A program made the translations under genes and the position numbers. Source: Harmonia axyridis (lineage: Eukaryota > Arthropoda > Insecta > Coleoptera > Coccinellidae). Taken from it: a stretch of DNA of 64,000 nucleotides. Shown here one piece after another: positions 22,974 through 34,399 of the stretch (positions are counted from its first letter, which is position 1; every line of letters begins with the position of its first letter). A model generated the notes under the pieces. That model was given only the letters and a program-made list of their open reading frames with translations. It was not told where the DNA came from and made no database searches. The DNA lies in NCBI RefSeq assembly GCF_914767665.1, contig NC_059501.1:6760501-6824500 (forward strand), written 5' to 3'.

Positions 22974-23849
22974 TAGGGATTCACGACTTGATTTTCAAGC
23001 TACTTGTCTTGAGTTTGACTCAAGTCAAGTAGTAGTTTTTCAATCTTTTTGGGACAGCGTTCTGTAATCCCCACAATCTCAATTCAATTATTTATTAATC
23101 AAATACTTGAATCATATCAAGCTACTTGATTTTCAGCAGTTTTATTGTGTAGAGTCACATAAATTAAAAATATGATGAAATGAGGAGGAACCTTGCAAAA
23201 AACACTTTCATTTATTAAACTCATTGAATAAAAGAATCGAAAATATCACCTTTTTTGAAATAAAAACATGAATTAAATCACCATAAATCATAACAAAATG
23301 AAAAATAATAAAAAATAAAATTTCTTAATATTGAGAAACCTTCATGCTTTGTTTGATTTCATAATTTTCTATCCAAAATCTAAGACACATGAGGCATCTT
23401 ATATATTTTTCGCCTAACCTATTGCGGGTTTTCGTAACTGTAAGAGCACCTCTGGAAAATTGTCTTTCAACAGCAGCTGAAGATGCTGGCGTTGAAAAAA
23501 TCCTTGGCCATTTTGGCCAAATTTGGAAAAATATACCTGAAACTACCAAAATCTACCAATAGATTCCATAGAAATGTGAGAAAACTACTAATAAAGTCAC
23601 ACTAGCAAATGCTTCAGTTTTTCGGCGCTCGAGGAATCCCTTATTTAGTCTAATGCGCACGAGATTGCAGAAATATATGAAGTGCGACGCGTGCATATCA
23701 AGCTCCAGTAATATCAAGTAGTTTGATATCAAGTCAAGCAATAAATATCTAAAATCAATTCAAGCTCAAGTATGTAATTTTTCATGAGTTTGATTTTCAA
23801 GTCAAGTAATTGGTTGAAATGTCAAGCTACTTGGCTTGATGAATCCCTA
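22974..23849. mobile_element. short hAT derivative, copy C
   Basis: About 876 bp from TAGGGATTCACGA to GAATCCCTA. The flanks CTCACTAT (22966-22973) and CTCACTCT (23850-23857) agree at seven of eight bases, fitting an 8-bp hAT target duplication. Subterminal regions repeat CAAGTCAAG and CAAGCTACTTG words. The same plan is seen in copies A, B and D. Confidence 0.82.
23325..23549 (-). pseudogene. hAT transposase C-terminal dimerisation segment
   Basis: The minus-strand frame contains STPASSAAVERQFSRGALTVTK, RNRLGEKYIRCLMCL and IENYEI. It is the same C-terminal remnant as in copy A, with the SAPVER motif changed to SAAVER. All catalytic regions are absent, so this is a leftover inside a non-autonomous element. 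Confidence 0.8.
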
Positions 23850-24689
23850 CTCACTCTTTATAATATTAGATTGAAGCCTCTATGGCTTTAAGGATTTGGA
23901 GCTGGAGCCTTACCAAAAAGAAATGGTTTTTTTGCTCGATATTTGCAAACCCTTTTTTTGTTAGTTACGATTTAATGGATCCATCATTATTGCAGCCAAT
24001 TGACGCTATTACTTACAGATTTAGCGTCCAGTTAAATGAAATAGAAGTTGAACATTTTTTCTTTGAATGCTGTCAAAGCTTGATTACTAAAAAGTAACAA
24101 ACCGAACGGATCCGATAACTACATCGGTAGAAGAACAACCGTCTTGATCGATATCATGCAAATGGCCGCTGGTTCCCTCGTTAAAGATAAATGTAAATTC
24201 TGAATATACAAGGCCTGTTTAGTTGTCTCCGTTAACCGAAGAAGAAATAACATTGAACGGCACATCCTGTTCTGGACTGAATTCGAATATTTTAATGACG
24301 CATCGCAGAGGCCTAGATCGTTTTGGAACGATGTCGATGCGATCTGACAGGGTGACAGCAGAAACGTCAGTCTTATGATAGTCGCGTTTCTGAGAGATAC
24401 AGCCATCGAATGAGGAGTCGCATAGGAAAATGTGATAGATCTCTTCAGGTGATTACCATACATATTTCATATTATTGAATTTCGAACTATCTATCGTCGA
24501 TTTTATTTTGGAATTTCTGTTTATATTTGATAGAAACAAGCATAGAGAAGTTCTCAACGAGAAAAGTTGAGGTCTTTTTAGGCATCTGTACATTTATGGT
24601 TAGAATGAATCATTGAATGATCAATTAAAAGTTTTATAAGCAACAACCTTTTTATTTTGAATGAGGTCTCCAGCAATAGGCAGTCTTCT
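23850..24689. other. unassigned; one 114-codon minus-strand frame
   Basis: A frame at 24119-24463 (-) begins with ATG, reads MYGNHLKRSITF and ends VVLLPM. I recognise no family. The sequence around it is neither GC-rich nor obviously repetitive, so it may be an old element fragment. The rest is AT-rich. Confidence 0.35.
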
Positions 24690-25190
24690 AGGTACATCTC
24701 ACATAAGGCCTTGGACCATTTCAATATTAATCTCCCGAACTTCACTGAAAATCCGTTGCATTCCAGTATTGTTATGCTGTAAAATCACTTTATCATGTCT
24801 CTCGTTGTACTGAAGCCGTTTTTTGTTCAATGTTCGGCTGGAACGCATTAAATAACGATCGCCTGTGATTATTTCAGTTGATTTTAACAACTCATAATAC
24901 ACTACCCTGAGCTGGTGCCACTAAATACTGAGCATGAACTTGGAACCGTGAATATTCGGTTTGGCCGTCGTCGTGGAAGCATGACCGGGATATTCCTATG
25001 ATTTTCTGCGCTTGGATTTATGGTAATGAACACAGTTTTCGTCTCCTGTCACAATGCGATGCAGAAATCCCTTTCGTCTTTGCCTTGCAAGCAGCTGTTC
25101 ACAAGCAAACAAACGCCGTTCAACATCTCTAGGCTTCGACTCGTACGGCACCCAATTTCCTTGTTTCTGAATCATTCCCATGACTTTCAG
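24690..25190 (-). pseudogene. mellifera-type mariner transposase fragment (M1)
   Basis: Minus-strand frames read VMGMIQKQGNWVPYE, RDVERRLFACEQLLARQRRK, GFLHRIVTGDENCVHYHK (first catalytic aspartate in GDE), then VVYYELLKSTEIITGDRYLM and QYNERHDKVILQHNNTG, where the second catalytic aspartate of the usual HDN motif has become asparagine. The C-terminal third with the last aspartate is missing on the left. On the right it stops exactly at a TA-flanked MITE. The two frames are separated by indels. This DD34D family is related to copies at 44313, 46190 and 49121. Confidence 0.85.
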
Positions 25191-25192
25191 TA

Positions 25193-25429
25193 CCACAGAG
25201 TTTAAAATTTTAAGAACCACCTAGTATGCTAAGTAATCAGTTTTCAAGTGGAAGGCTGGGATAATTCAAAAGGCCCTTTTTTGAGTTATCTCGTAATTAA
25301 CGATATATGACATAAGTTTTTCGCTATAAAATGGAACTCCAAAAAGGGCATTTTGAGTTATCGTAGCCTACCAATTGAAAACTGATTACTTAGCATGCTA
25401 GGTGGTTCTTAAAATTTGAAACTCTGTGG
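25193..25429. mobile_element. TA-flanked MITE with long inverted repeats
   Basis: A 237-bp element beginning CCACAGAGTTTAAAATTTTA and ending with its reverse-complement counterpart (AAATTTGAAACTCTGTGG). The arms match for about 95 bases with roughly ten differences, including the CACCTAGTATGCTAAGTAAT block. TA dinucleotides flank both ends (25191-25192 and 25430-25431), as in Tc1/mariner-type insertions. It contains no frame. It sits at the point where mariner fragment M1 stops. Confidence 0.88.
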
Positions 25430-25431
25430 TA

Positions 25432-26899
25432 CTCAGAATAAGAGAGATAGTCCAAACATATTTTTTATATTCGAAATCAGGGGAAAAAGAGCTAGTCAAA
25501 TATAGGAAAATATACAGGGTGTTCCATTTGAAAAAATGAAGTTGCAATCAATATGTTGCCCACTCTGTATATATTTCTTTTTTTGAAATCATTTTTAAAA
25601 ATACTAGTCGATTTCGTGAAACTTTTGTACGAAACATTTTTTTGTACCTCTTTCAGTAATAAAGTTAAAGGGGGGGTCAAATTATGGTGAAAAACCCGGT
25701 ACATTGTAGTATATATTTCTAAATTTTTAATTGGTGAATGAAAAATATTATAATTTCGGTAACTCTTCATTTTTCGCAAAAGAATTGTTCACAAATGATA
25801 TCCCTACAAAGCACTGACGTATTTTAAAATTATTCGTGAAAAAATCCCCACTACAGAATAGGCTAAATTCTAATTTTGTGAAAATTCATTAAAATACTCG
25901 TGAAGTTCTTCTTCTCCGCGAAAGTTAGAACTATTGTAATAATCCTGACTTCTACTGATTATCGAATAGTTCTGGCAACACCGTACTTTATTCCTGTCCC
26001 TCCTCCTGTGGAAAAAAATTGACAGATCATGAAAATGCCACGTGGTGGTCTTCCCCCTTAACAACAATCTGTCACCAATTCTTCAGGTTAACTTTACATC
26101 ACTCAGTCGAATTGTAAAATTAACCTGAAGAATCTACATAGTTGTTATATAATAATAAGTATTTACTTAATATAATTTGGTTTAAATTAATTTTTCAATT
26201 GAACCAATTTCTAATTTTCCCAAAAACCAGTCCGCCATCCATGACCGTCCCCAAAATTCCCCGCGCCAGGGCCAGAGGTGTTTAATATCGCGCCTCACGA
26301 AGTATAATTTTCTCGGGGAGTTATAAATTCGGGCGGGGGTGGGCCAGCCCGCCGGGGGGCGAAAAGGGGCGGCGGCGTCCGGGGCTGCGAATCCTCAGAT
26401 AAGGAACGAGACGGATTGCCACGCCGCCGGCAAGGATCACAAAACAAATAGATCAAGATTGGAACCGGTCCACACAGTCTACGTCTCTGGCCGTGCAGTT
26501 CTGCTTGGGTCCGCAATCTACGACGGCATCCAGAGAGGGTTGATCTATGCCGGAAAATTCACTTTTTTCGTTTCGGGGACAAGGGAAGTTCTGCCCCCAC
26601 CCCTCCTTCCGACCGGGGAGATATGGCAACAGCGGCGTTCGGCCAGATTGGCCTGTCGATTATTTGAAAAAAATCAAGAAAAATACTGACTCTGGGTCAG
26701 GAGATATCTGAAACGTTTTCTAATAAGAGGTACCATTTTGGTATATTATTATTAAATGTGGTGATGCAGCATCAATGAATGTTTGGGAAGACCAGTAACC
26801 TCAATCAGAAAAGTCTTCTTCCGTGATACAAGTCGCCAAGCCTTTGACGAACCATCCATCTTCCATAGTTGATATAGTGGAATATTTTGAGCTTTTTGT
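25432..26899. other. no gene recognised; GC-rich island at 26220-26640
   Basis: The stretch 25500-25780 starts with ATACAGGGTGTTCCATTTGA, a recurrent insect repeat boundary, and may be an unidentified repeat. The island at 26220-26640 is GC- and CG-rich and open on both strands (26339-26689, +, no ATG), with no recognised product. Confidence 0.4.
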
Positions 26900-27036
26900 G
26901 AAGTTTGATAATTCTTCTTGATTATCTAACAGAGCCCTATGTCTCGAACCACTCCATTCCTTTCCTTTTCAACCTGCATTTGTCCACTACACGTGAACAT
27001 ATAGGTCTCTTTCCTCCACTTCCATGTCTCCCTTTC
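26900..27036 (-). pseudogene. older LINE, 3' part (left of the nested insertion)
   Basis: On the minus strand this continues the LINE fragment at 27520-27900: CATGAAAGGGAGACATGGAAG and CGTGTAGTGGACAAATGCAGG read as the decayed C-terminal end and 3' region of an endonuclease/reverse-transcriptase LINE. It is separated from its upstream half by a 461-bp insertion flanked by an 11-bp duplication. Confidence 0.55.
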
Positions 27037-27047
27037 ATGCCTCCTTA

Positions 27048-27508
27048 CATATTCATCTGAAGAAACACTCAGGGTCTTGCTCAAGCAAAGAAATTCGTGG
27101 TGCTTTCACCGACCTATACAAGGAAGTTTCTGGAGCTACCACGAGGGTAATGGTGGTACTGCTGACAGAACACTGTCGGTGTAAATACCTTTGGTACCGC
27201 ATGGGTAAGTCAGCTGGTGAGATCTGCAGGCTCTGTGGAAAGGAAGTAGAAACAGCCTAACACATAGTGTGCAAATGTCCGAAGCTGACTGGCCTAAGAA
27301 CCACTCACATGGGTAAGTCAGTTCTGGATACTCAAGAAGTAATAGCCAAGGCTCTTAAAGATGTCGTCGATTTTTTAACCGTACTGACAGTCTCCCTGGA
27401 TTTGTAAGAATAGTTAGGGATAAGAACAAAATATCAAATTGGTGCAGTTCTTGGAAGGTTAATAGAGCAGCAACGACCCTGATTCAGTGAATAATAATAA
27501 TAATAATA
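27048..27508 (+). mobile_element. 5'-truncated LINE inserted with 11-bp target duplication
   Basis: A 461-bp insertion flanked by ATGCCTCCTTA at 27037-27047 and 27509-27519. It reads on the + strand as the end of a LINE ORF2: GATTRVMVVLLTEHCRCKY, then the zinc-knuckle-like CRLCGKEVETA, a stop in place of the next codon, HIVCKCPKLTGLR, and HMGKSVLDTQEVIAKAL. It ends in an ATA/AAT triplet tail (about 27489-27508). The C..C....H..C pattern is typical of the C-terminus of several insect LINE clades. A related tail lies at 54790-54990. The internal stop makes it non-functional, and 5' truncation is usual for LINE insertions. Confidence 0.87.
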
Positions 27509-27519
27509 ATGCCTCCTTA

Positions 27520-27900
27520 AACCATGCACACCCTGTTTTTGTGGACGCCAACACTAACAACGTTATTCTATGAGCCCATCTGTCCTCGTCCGTTCTTGCC
27601 ACATGACCAGCTCAACTCTATTTTATCTCTACCACTTCCTTAAGTATGTCTCTAATTTTGTAACATTGATTGATGCATTCGTTGCGTATTTCGTCTCGAA
27701 GAGATCCTCTAGTCCTGGTGAATATAAAAGAAATGAAGTTAGCGGATACTTGTTACCTTTTGATGATCCTTGTAATGTCTGGTTCAGATTATACTGTTTT
27801 ACCCTCAGGAGAAATGATACTGCGAATCATAAGCTCCATCATAATTTTTCAACTATTGACAAAAAATGAGAATATTTCAAGATAAATCAATTGATGTGTT
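27520..27900 (-). pseudogene. older LINE, C-terminal region (right of the nested insertion)
   Basis: The minus strand reads RGSLRDEIRNECIN, YKIRDILKEVVEIK, a stop, then SWAGHVARTDEDRWAHRIT. This resembles the conserved region after the reverse transcriptase in insect endonuclease-reverse transcriptases (R..L.DE.RNE.I....V.DI......W.GH..R....RW). Stops and the lack of an FADD region show that it is a relic. Its 3' remainder is at 26900-27036. Confidence 0.7.
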
Positions 27901-27939
27901 TATTTCATTGTAAAGAGGAAGGTTTGATAAGAAACGATA

Positions 27940-28835
27940 TCAGCCAAATGGCCGCGATGGCTAAAGTTGCACTACCATATGCTTTTCATGAAGTTTTTCA
28001 CGAACTATTCGCACATTTGAGGCTGTATGTCCTAGATAACTTCAAGAATTCCATCTTTAAGGTCTTGAATCGAGTGTGGAGCATTGGCATCTTATCTTTC
28101 TCGTGTCCTTTTAGAAAGGAGTCGAAAGGTGTTGAATCACAAGATTTAGTTTGCCAATTGTGATCACCTCTTTGAGAAATAACACGGTCAGGGAACTTTT
28201 CTTGTGAAATTGCGATCATTTAATTGATTGTGAATATAAACGTGGTTCACATCAATATTTTCCAATTTCGGCAATAAAAAATAATTAATCATAGCTTGAT
28301 AACGCAATCCATTCATCGTAACAGTTGCACCAGCTTCGTTGTCGAATAAGTGAGGTCCAATCGCACCACCAGCTCAAAAACTGCATCAAACAGAACGTAG
28401 AGGATGGAAAGGCTTTCCAACAATCATTACTGGATTGCCCAGCCACAAATGCGGTAATTTTTGCTTATTAACGTAGCCTCCTAAGTAAAAATGGGCCTCA
28501 TCACTGATGCATCATCATCTAAGTCTAAGGCATAAGACGATTCTGAAAATCTTAAGACCAAAGTCTTTTTGTAAAATACGGTGTAATGTCGTTTCTAAAT
28601 GCCTAATTTACATGATGGACGACAAACCAACAAACTTGGGTTGCCATCAACACAACAGGATACAGCAGCAATATTATCAGTAGTTCTTGAGTGATACACA
28701 CAGTCTCGATTCTTCACATCAATAACATGTCCCAACAGCATCAATTTTTCCACCAGTTTCACTATTGCTGGTCGAGGAAATGCTTCACGACGACCGAAAA
28801 ATGCCTCTTATATTGGAATCCCTGTAGTTTTAGTA
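27940..28835 (-). pseudogene. second DD41D mariner subfamily, copy B1, decayed
   Basis: From right to left the minus strand reads FFGRREAFPRPAIVKLVEKL, DNIAAVSCCVDGNPSLLV, then DEAHFYLGGYVNKQKLPHLW, VGKPFHPLRSV, GGAIGPHLFDNEAGATVTMNG, LPKLENIDVNHV and, near 28170-28130, WQTKSCDSTPFDSFLKGH. These are the helix-turn-helix start, the first catalytic aspartate block and the last one (here STPFD). The QQDGA block that should hold the second aspartate is lost near 28225. Several frame changes and stops occur. The sequence is distinct from copies 1-3 but matches 40060-40605 and 61930-62815. Confidence 0.8.
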
Positions 28836-29600
28836 TTCTCAAGTTAGGCATGGTGTGATTGATACGCACAATATAGATACAATCGAAGATACAACATATA
28901 TAGAAACTCTGTTTATTACGAAATTCCTGAACTTTTTCAACTCTAAAGCTACCCATACACGCAAAACCCTAAAGATCGCACACCCGAATTCCACATATAC
29001 CGCCGCCAATGCTCGTGACTTTCTTCCCCGACACAAACACACTCCGGACAGCAAAAAAACCGGACATCTATTGCGACAATCGTATACGTGAAAGGGAGAA
29101 GCGAGAGGGGCGATATCGGTAGCCAAATAACAAATTGTTCCTTAAAAGAATGACCGCCCGGGTTCTTTCTCTCTCTCAATTGCGAATAAAGCTCGACCGG
29201 ACGGCGATATATTTAATCTTTAGTTGCACCCGAGATTTACTGCCTCGCTTTCATTACTAAACTTCACAAAACGGTAAAACGGGAATTTTTCACCGTATTA
29301 TTTACGGAAATATATTCGAATTCCGGGACCGTAAATATCCGGATAGTGAAAAAGGGCTAGGAGTCTGTAGTTTCGTTGGAGGGGTGATATATCGCGGGCG
29401 AAATCTACGATCGTCCTTTTTTGGTTGACAACTTTTTCACCAAGACTATCGTCGGCGCAGGCCAGATCCTTATCTGGTTCGGAAAAAGGCTGGAAAGAGG
29501 TGTTTTTTTCTGTGGCGCCGTGTTTTTCGCTTGGTACTGATAGGGTTTTGTAGTAACTTCTATCGGGCGAGTCATCAAATTCAGATAAAAAGCGCAAAAG
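28836..29600. other. GC-richer island
   Basis: A moderately GC- and CG-rich stretch (about 28960-29560) with overlapping frames on both strands (for example 29298-29597, -, 99 codons) and no recognised product. The level of CG words is similar to the other islands. Confidence 0.35.
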
Positions 29601-32600
29601 TGGAATATTTAAGTCAGAGCAAATTCTTTATGCGATATAATTTGAATTGACTTCATGTCTATAATATTCCAGTTCAATGAAGTGTTTCTTGATTTCAAAA
29701 TTTATTCAAGTGTGCGAGTGAACTTTTTACCTTTGTATTAAGTCAGAGCAAACTTCAAATATTCGAAATGATTTGAATTGACCTCATATGTGGGGTACAT
29801 GATGTTGAAGTCAGACAAGGAAAACCCTTCATGTTCTTGAATTCCAAGTGAACGGCAAATACGCTTTTGGATTTTCAGAATTGCTGCTCCGGGCCAACTA
29901 AAGAAAAAACAATGCCCATAGGTTTGGCAATGTTCTTCCATGACTTTTTCCCCTGAAACATCAACACTCCGCAATATTATCCCCAGGTTTATGCAAGCAT
30001 AACGCACACCGAGTATTTGAAAAAGCCTTAAATTCTTAACGAATCCTTCATGTTTTAACCTTCACGTTAGCCAACCAAATTTTTTCAACATCAGACTAGT
30101 AGAACGCGAGATATGGAAATCCTGGGAATTTCACCTATACGCATGTTCAACACCTACTCTTCATCAAAAGAAACCCTAGGAAGGAATGTTTTGGAGAACA
30201 CCAAGATTCCATAGACGAGGAATTGAAGAGTGTTGAAAGTACTAATGACAATTCATTAACGAGATATGAAGATGATGAGATGACTCTCTTAGTAATGATA
30301 CTGCCTACATACTGATACAGATTTCTTGTTTGCCTTTCCTAAAAGCCTATATAGCTTGTTTTATTGGACATTCAGAGAATTTGAGAATGTTGACAATGAT
30401 AGGGATCAATCCAAGGAAGTTCGTTGGGATTATGATGATGAGTTTTTAGATTTTACCTTATCAACAATGACAAGATATGGTTTGAGACTACCACCTCAGC
30501 AATGAGAGTATGTAGGAGGAATCGTTCTTTCCAGGCTTACCACCCCAATTGCTACAAAGGTGTGAATGAACGAAGAGGCAGAGGCATCAGTTCCAAATAA
30601 CCTTTGATCACGAAACCACCTCATTATCTCCTCGACGCCAACCTCAAATAATCTCACCCCCTTCTACCCCTTTCCCGGATGGATCACGTTCGTGGATTAG
30701 GTCATCCGGATCTCATCCTCCTACTCCTACCCGCCGAAAGTTTTTGCGTTGTTGCATCTATTTTGCAGGGAGCTTGTTAACCGACCAGATTAGCGAGAGC
30801 GTACAGTTTCATCAAATCCCAAACGAGATCCGGCAGCGCTACCTTCGCACAGGCCCGGGCACCGGGATAAATTGGGGGGATTGGGACGGCTTAGAGTTGA
30901 GTAATGCCCCGTCTGCCCGCGTTCCCAACCCGATATATCTGGTACGCCGTTGCCGCGCTGCTCTCACGTTCTATATTTAATTCCGGATTTATATTTGCCC
31001 ATAGATCCTCTCGAAATTTTGATGCATTATTATTGTACCTTGAAATATAATTTCGGGAAGGGGGGCGGTAAATCTAGCGGAGGGGTTTTGGGAGGAGGGG
31101 TGGGGATGGGATGCGAAAGCTCCGATTCGGAACGTTTATTTTATAATTGTTCGATCGTTTGGGGGGCTGATTTACGGTTACGGCGTACGAGGATTGTCAA
31201 TTTTTCGAGAGGAGTCTTTTCGGGTGCTTGGTTGTGTGTTTGTCGCGACGTTATTTTGGGTTATTGTTGTCTAGAAGGGTAAAAATAAGAAGACTTCATT
31301 ATGCTACTTTCGGAAGTTTTGGGATTTGATTTCTTCGGGATTTTAACGAAGTGGAACTGCTTGGATCAATACCTTCAAAAAAAGGAATTGTAAATGCTTG
31401 AATCCCGAAGAGAGGAGAAAGAGTTTTCATTGACTTCAATATCTTACTTTTTAGGCCCTCATTGCTTTAGAATTTCATCAAAGAAATAATGTTTACTTCC
31501 AATCAACACCTTCAAAAACATTATGAATTCTGCATCAACACTTTGATTGACATATACATCTTTATAGTTTGCTCTGACTTCATCAACTTAATTCTGGGGT
31601 TTTTGGTCTATTATCAATTGGGGAAGGTTTCAACGAAGAAGAAACAATCGATGAATTCTGTATTCGATAAATTGGAAACTTGCAGAAATTATGTATTAAA
31701 CCTTTCAGAGACATTGAGTTTGCTCTGACTTCATTAACTACTTCACTTGGGCTACTTGCTTTCAAGTTTCAATCAACGCATTATTAAAAGGTATGAAAGT
31801 AAAAGAGCAAAAAGTAAGAAAAAGATAATATTTGTAGTCCCGATCAGAAATATCAACAGTTTTAATGAATTTTGCATTCTAGAATGTCCACAAAATTCGT
31901 AGAAATTCTTTATTGACCCTTTCATTGGTATACATATTGTTCTCTAGGAGAGGAGATGGATTATAAATCAAAAAAATTGAAAATCTTGCAGAAATTCTGT
32001 ATTACCATTGATAATACATTGATAAACAATATTGTTCTCGAGGAGAACAGACAGAGTTCATTCTGATTTCAATAACCTTGTTTCTTTAGGGTTTCATAAA
32101 AAAAACTCACTTTATGTTTTCTGCATTGAAATTTTGCCGATATTCTTTATTAGCCCTCTTATTCTCATACATATTATTCTCGAGGAGAAGTGAAAGAGTT
32201 TGCTTTGACTTCAGTAACTAATTTTTACAGGTCTTTTTTATTTTCCAAACCTTAGGTCATTACTTTGACAGTCTGCTAGAACTTGTTGTCTTGTCGCTCT
32301 CTGGTATGCCAGCGTTTTATAGGATTCTATTTCACTACATGTACAAATGTTGATATCCCTGTAGTTTGACAATTCGGATGTCGTTCATTTAAATGTTGTC
32401 CATATAATGAGATTCTTGTTAGAATGTAATTCTACTTTGATAACTTTCTAAAGAAATCATAGTATAAAAACTAGTTACCGATTCAAACTAAACTCTGTCT
32501 GTGTGTCTGTTAATGAAAGAGTTATACACAATTTCTGCAAATTTTCAATTTCCCGAGCATCCAAGAAAATATAATTCATCACGTGTCTTCTTGAAGGTGT

Positions 32601-33320
32601 TGATTACAGCCAGTAGGTAGTTCTACTTTGATAACTGTCTAAAAAATTATAACCCAAACAGTAAGCCATTGAAGTCAGAGTGAACTCTTCCAGCTCTTGT
32701 CTAGAATAATAAGCTTCTTGTCTTATGTCTACTAAATTCTTCTATTGGGTGTTTTACTGGTCTCTGCAGGTATTGAATTTCATTTAGAGGTGCTCTCTGT
32801 CATTCTTCCCGGCCAGGACCTCCAATATTATCTTTGTTTTGCAGTTTGCTCTTTCACTGTTGATTGGACTAAATATATCTTAGCTCAAGTCAGAGCAAAC
32901 TGTTTCTTCTCTCCTATACGTATTTATGTATACCTACGTCAATAAGATGATTAATACCGAGATTTTGTAAATTTTCAATTGTTCGAATATTCAAAAATGT
33001 AGAATTCATCTAGTGCGACTTTGAAAGTGTTGATTGGAAACAAGTAATTCTAATTTGATAATTTTCTGAAGAAATCTTAGACCAAGAGCTCTAAACATAA
33101 TGTATAGAAGTCAGAGAAATATCTTTCTGCTATCCAAAAGATGAATTAAGTCAATTAGAGGGTTGATACAGAATTTATGCAAAATTTCAATTCTTCGGAC
33201 ATTCAAGAATGTGGAAATGTTTTTGAAGATGATGGTTAGAAGCAAATGGTTCTAGTTTGATAACTATCTAAAGAAATCATAACCCTAATAGTAAGTTATT
33301 GAAGTCATTTTGGTTAGAGG
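29600..33320. repeat. field of degenerate repeats with a recurrent AAGTCAGAGCAAACT motif
   Basis: The motif AAGTCAGAGCAAA.T(C) or its reverse complement (GAGTTTGCTCTGACTTCA) recurs near 29610, 29740, 31566, 31715, 32198, 32669, 32885, 33108 and, in weaker form, 31420 and 32055. Around it are shared words: CAGAAATTCTGTATTA, ATACATATTGTTCTCGAGGAGA and TCTAGTTTGATAACT.TCTAAAGAAATCAT. Copies between 31400 and 32240 read one way; those between 32390 and 33310 read the other way. The units are decayed, and I cannot name the family. A GC-rich island interrupts it at about 30580-31290. Confidence 0.65.
30580..31290. other. GC-rich island within the repeat field
   Basis: GC- and CG-rich, with G-runs near 31060-31110. 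Short frames on the + strand (30744-30980 and 30950-31282) lack family resemblance. It is unlike the AT-rich repeats on either side, which suggests that it is older unique sequence. Confidence 0.35.
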
Positions 33321-34399
33321 TCCTCTTCTGTCAGTCTTTCTACTTTCTTTTATTAAGTTTGTTTATTATCTCTTTTATAATATCTATCTTGTTGTTTCTT
33401 TTTTATTGGTTACTCACGCATCAAAGGAGATTGCTTAGCATACCTGATAATTTTAGAAAATCCTGCGTATGGGCTTCTTTTTAGCATTTTCCACATTGTG
33501 CTATGTGCTTTTTACATAGGATTTGATGCTAGGCATTACCGCCATCTTTATTATTTCAACTTTGTTATCCAAAGGCCATTCGCTCTCAGGGTTCAATAAC
33601 AGTTGCTCCATTTTATTTATCTTTCCTTCCCTCTCTAGGACACCTGAAAAAACCTTTCGAAGAGCAGAAAGAAGCACCAACCAGTCCGTTATCTCCACCA
33701 TCACCACGAAATACTTTCACGAATATTCGTCGACATTTAATCCTTAACCTAACGAAAATTAATCGCCAGTTCCTGCTCGACATCCAGTCAACCAATCAAG
33801 TAACCCGCTCTGATAGATCATAAACAGAAACGTGTCCGGACCTCGTGATCGGTCACGTTGCCTTCGATTCCCACAATTTTTCCCATGCGGGGTCGCCGTC
33901 CATGCCGCGGTAGGGGGCTTTCGCAATTTACCTCATCAGCGTTATCTTCGTCGAAGTAATTAACGGATTCGTGCGCTTGTCCCGGAGTTGATCGTATGTG
34001 AAATCTCTCGGCAGCATCATGGAGGCCATGAATGAAATCCCCAATCAAGATTCTTCTGTGTAACATCTCAATAACGCGCGCGGCGGTCTCTCGGTACCGC
34101 TGAAAAACTGTCGGTGCGCCTCGCGTGGTGCACTAAAGTGGGGCTAAAGGCTGGCACACACGGGAGGGTTTTTGAAGAGGAACTAATTCTGAGGAAAACC
34201 GTACTGTTTTTTTCTGAAATATTGGGTTTAAAGGGTTGAAATGTCTTTGCAACCTTTTTTAATTAATTCCTTAATCTGTGAAGGGCAATAGGAATATAAA
34301 AAGTTGGATCAAGTCATTGCAGTTTAGTTTTTGTTTGGTTCACAGTGTCTTATTTCTCTCGAAGATACACACAAAATTGAAGGTCTTGGTTTCCCTAAG
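33321..34399. other. no gene recognised; island at 33830-34140
   Basis: A hydrophobic 61-codon frame at 33299-33484 (+) is low-complexity and probably chance. The stretch 33830-34140 is GC-richer, with CGCGCGCGG near 34075. Nothing else is assigned. Confidence 0.4.
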
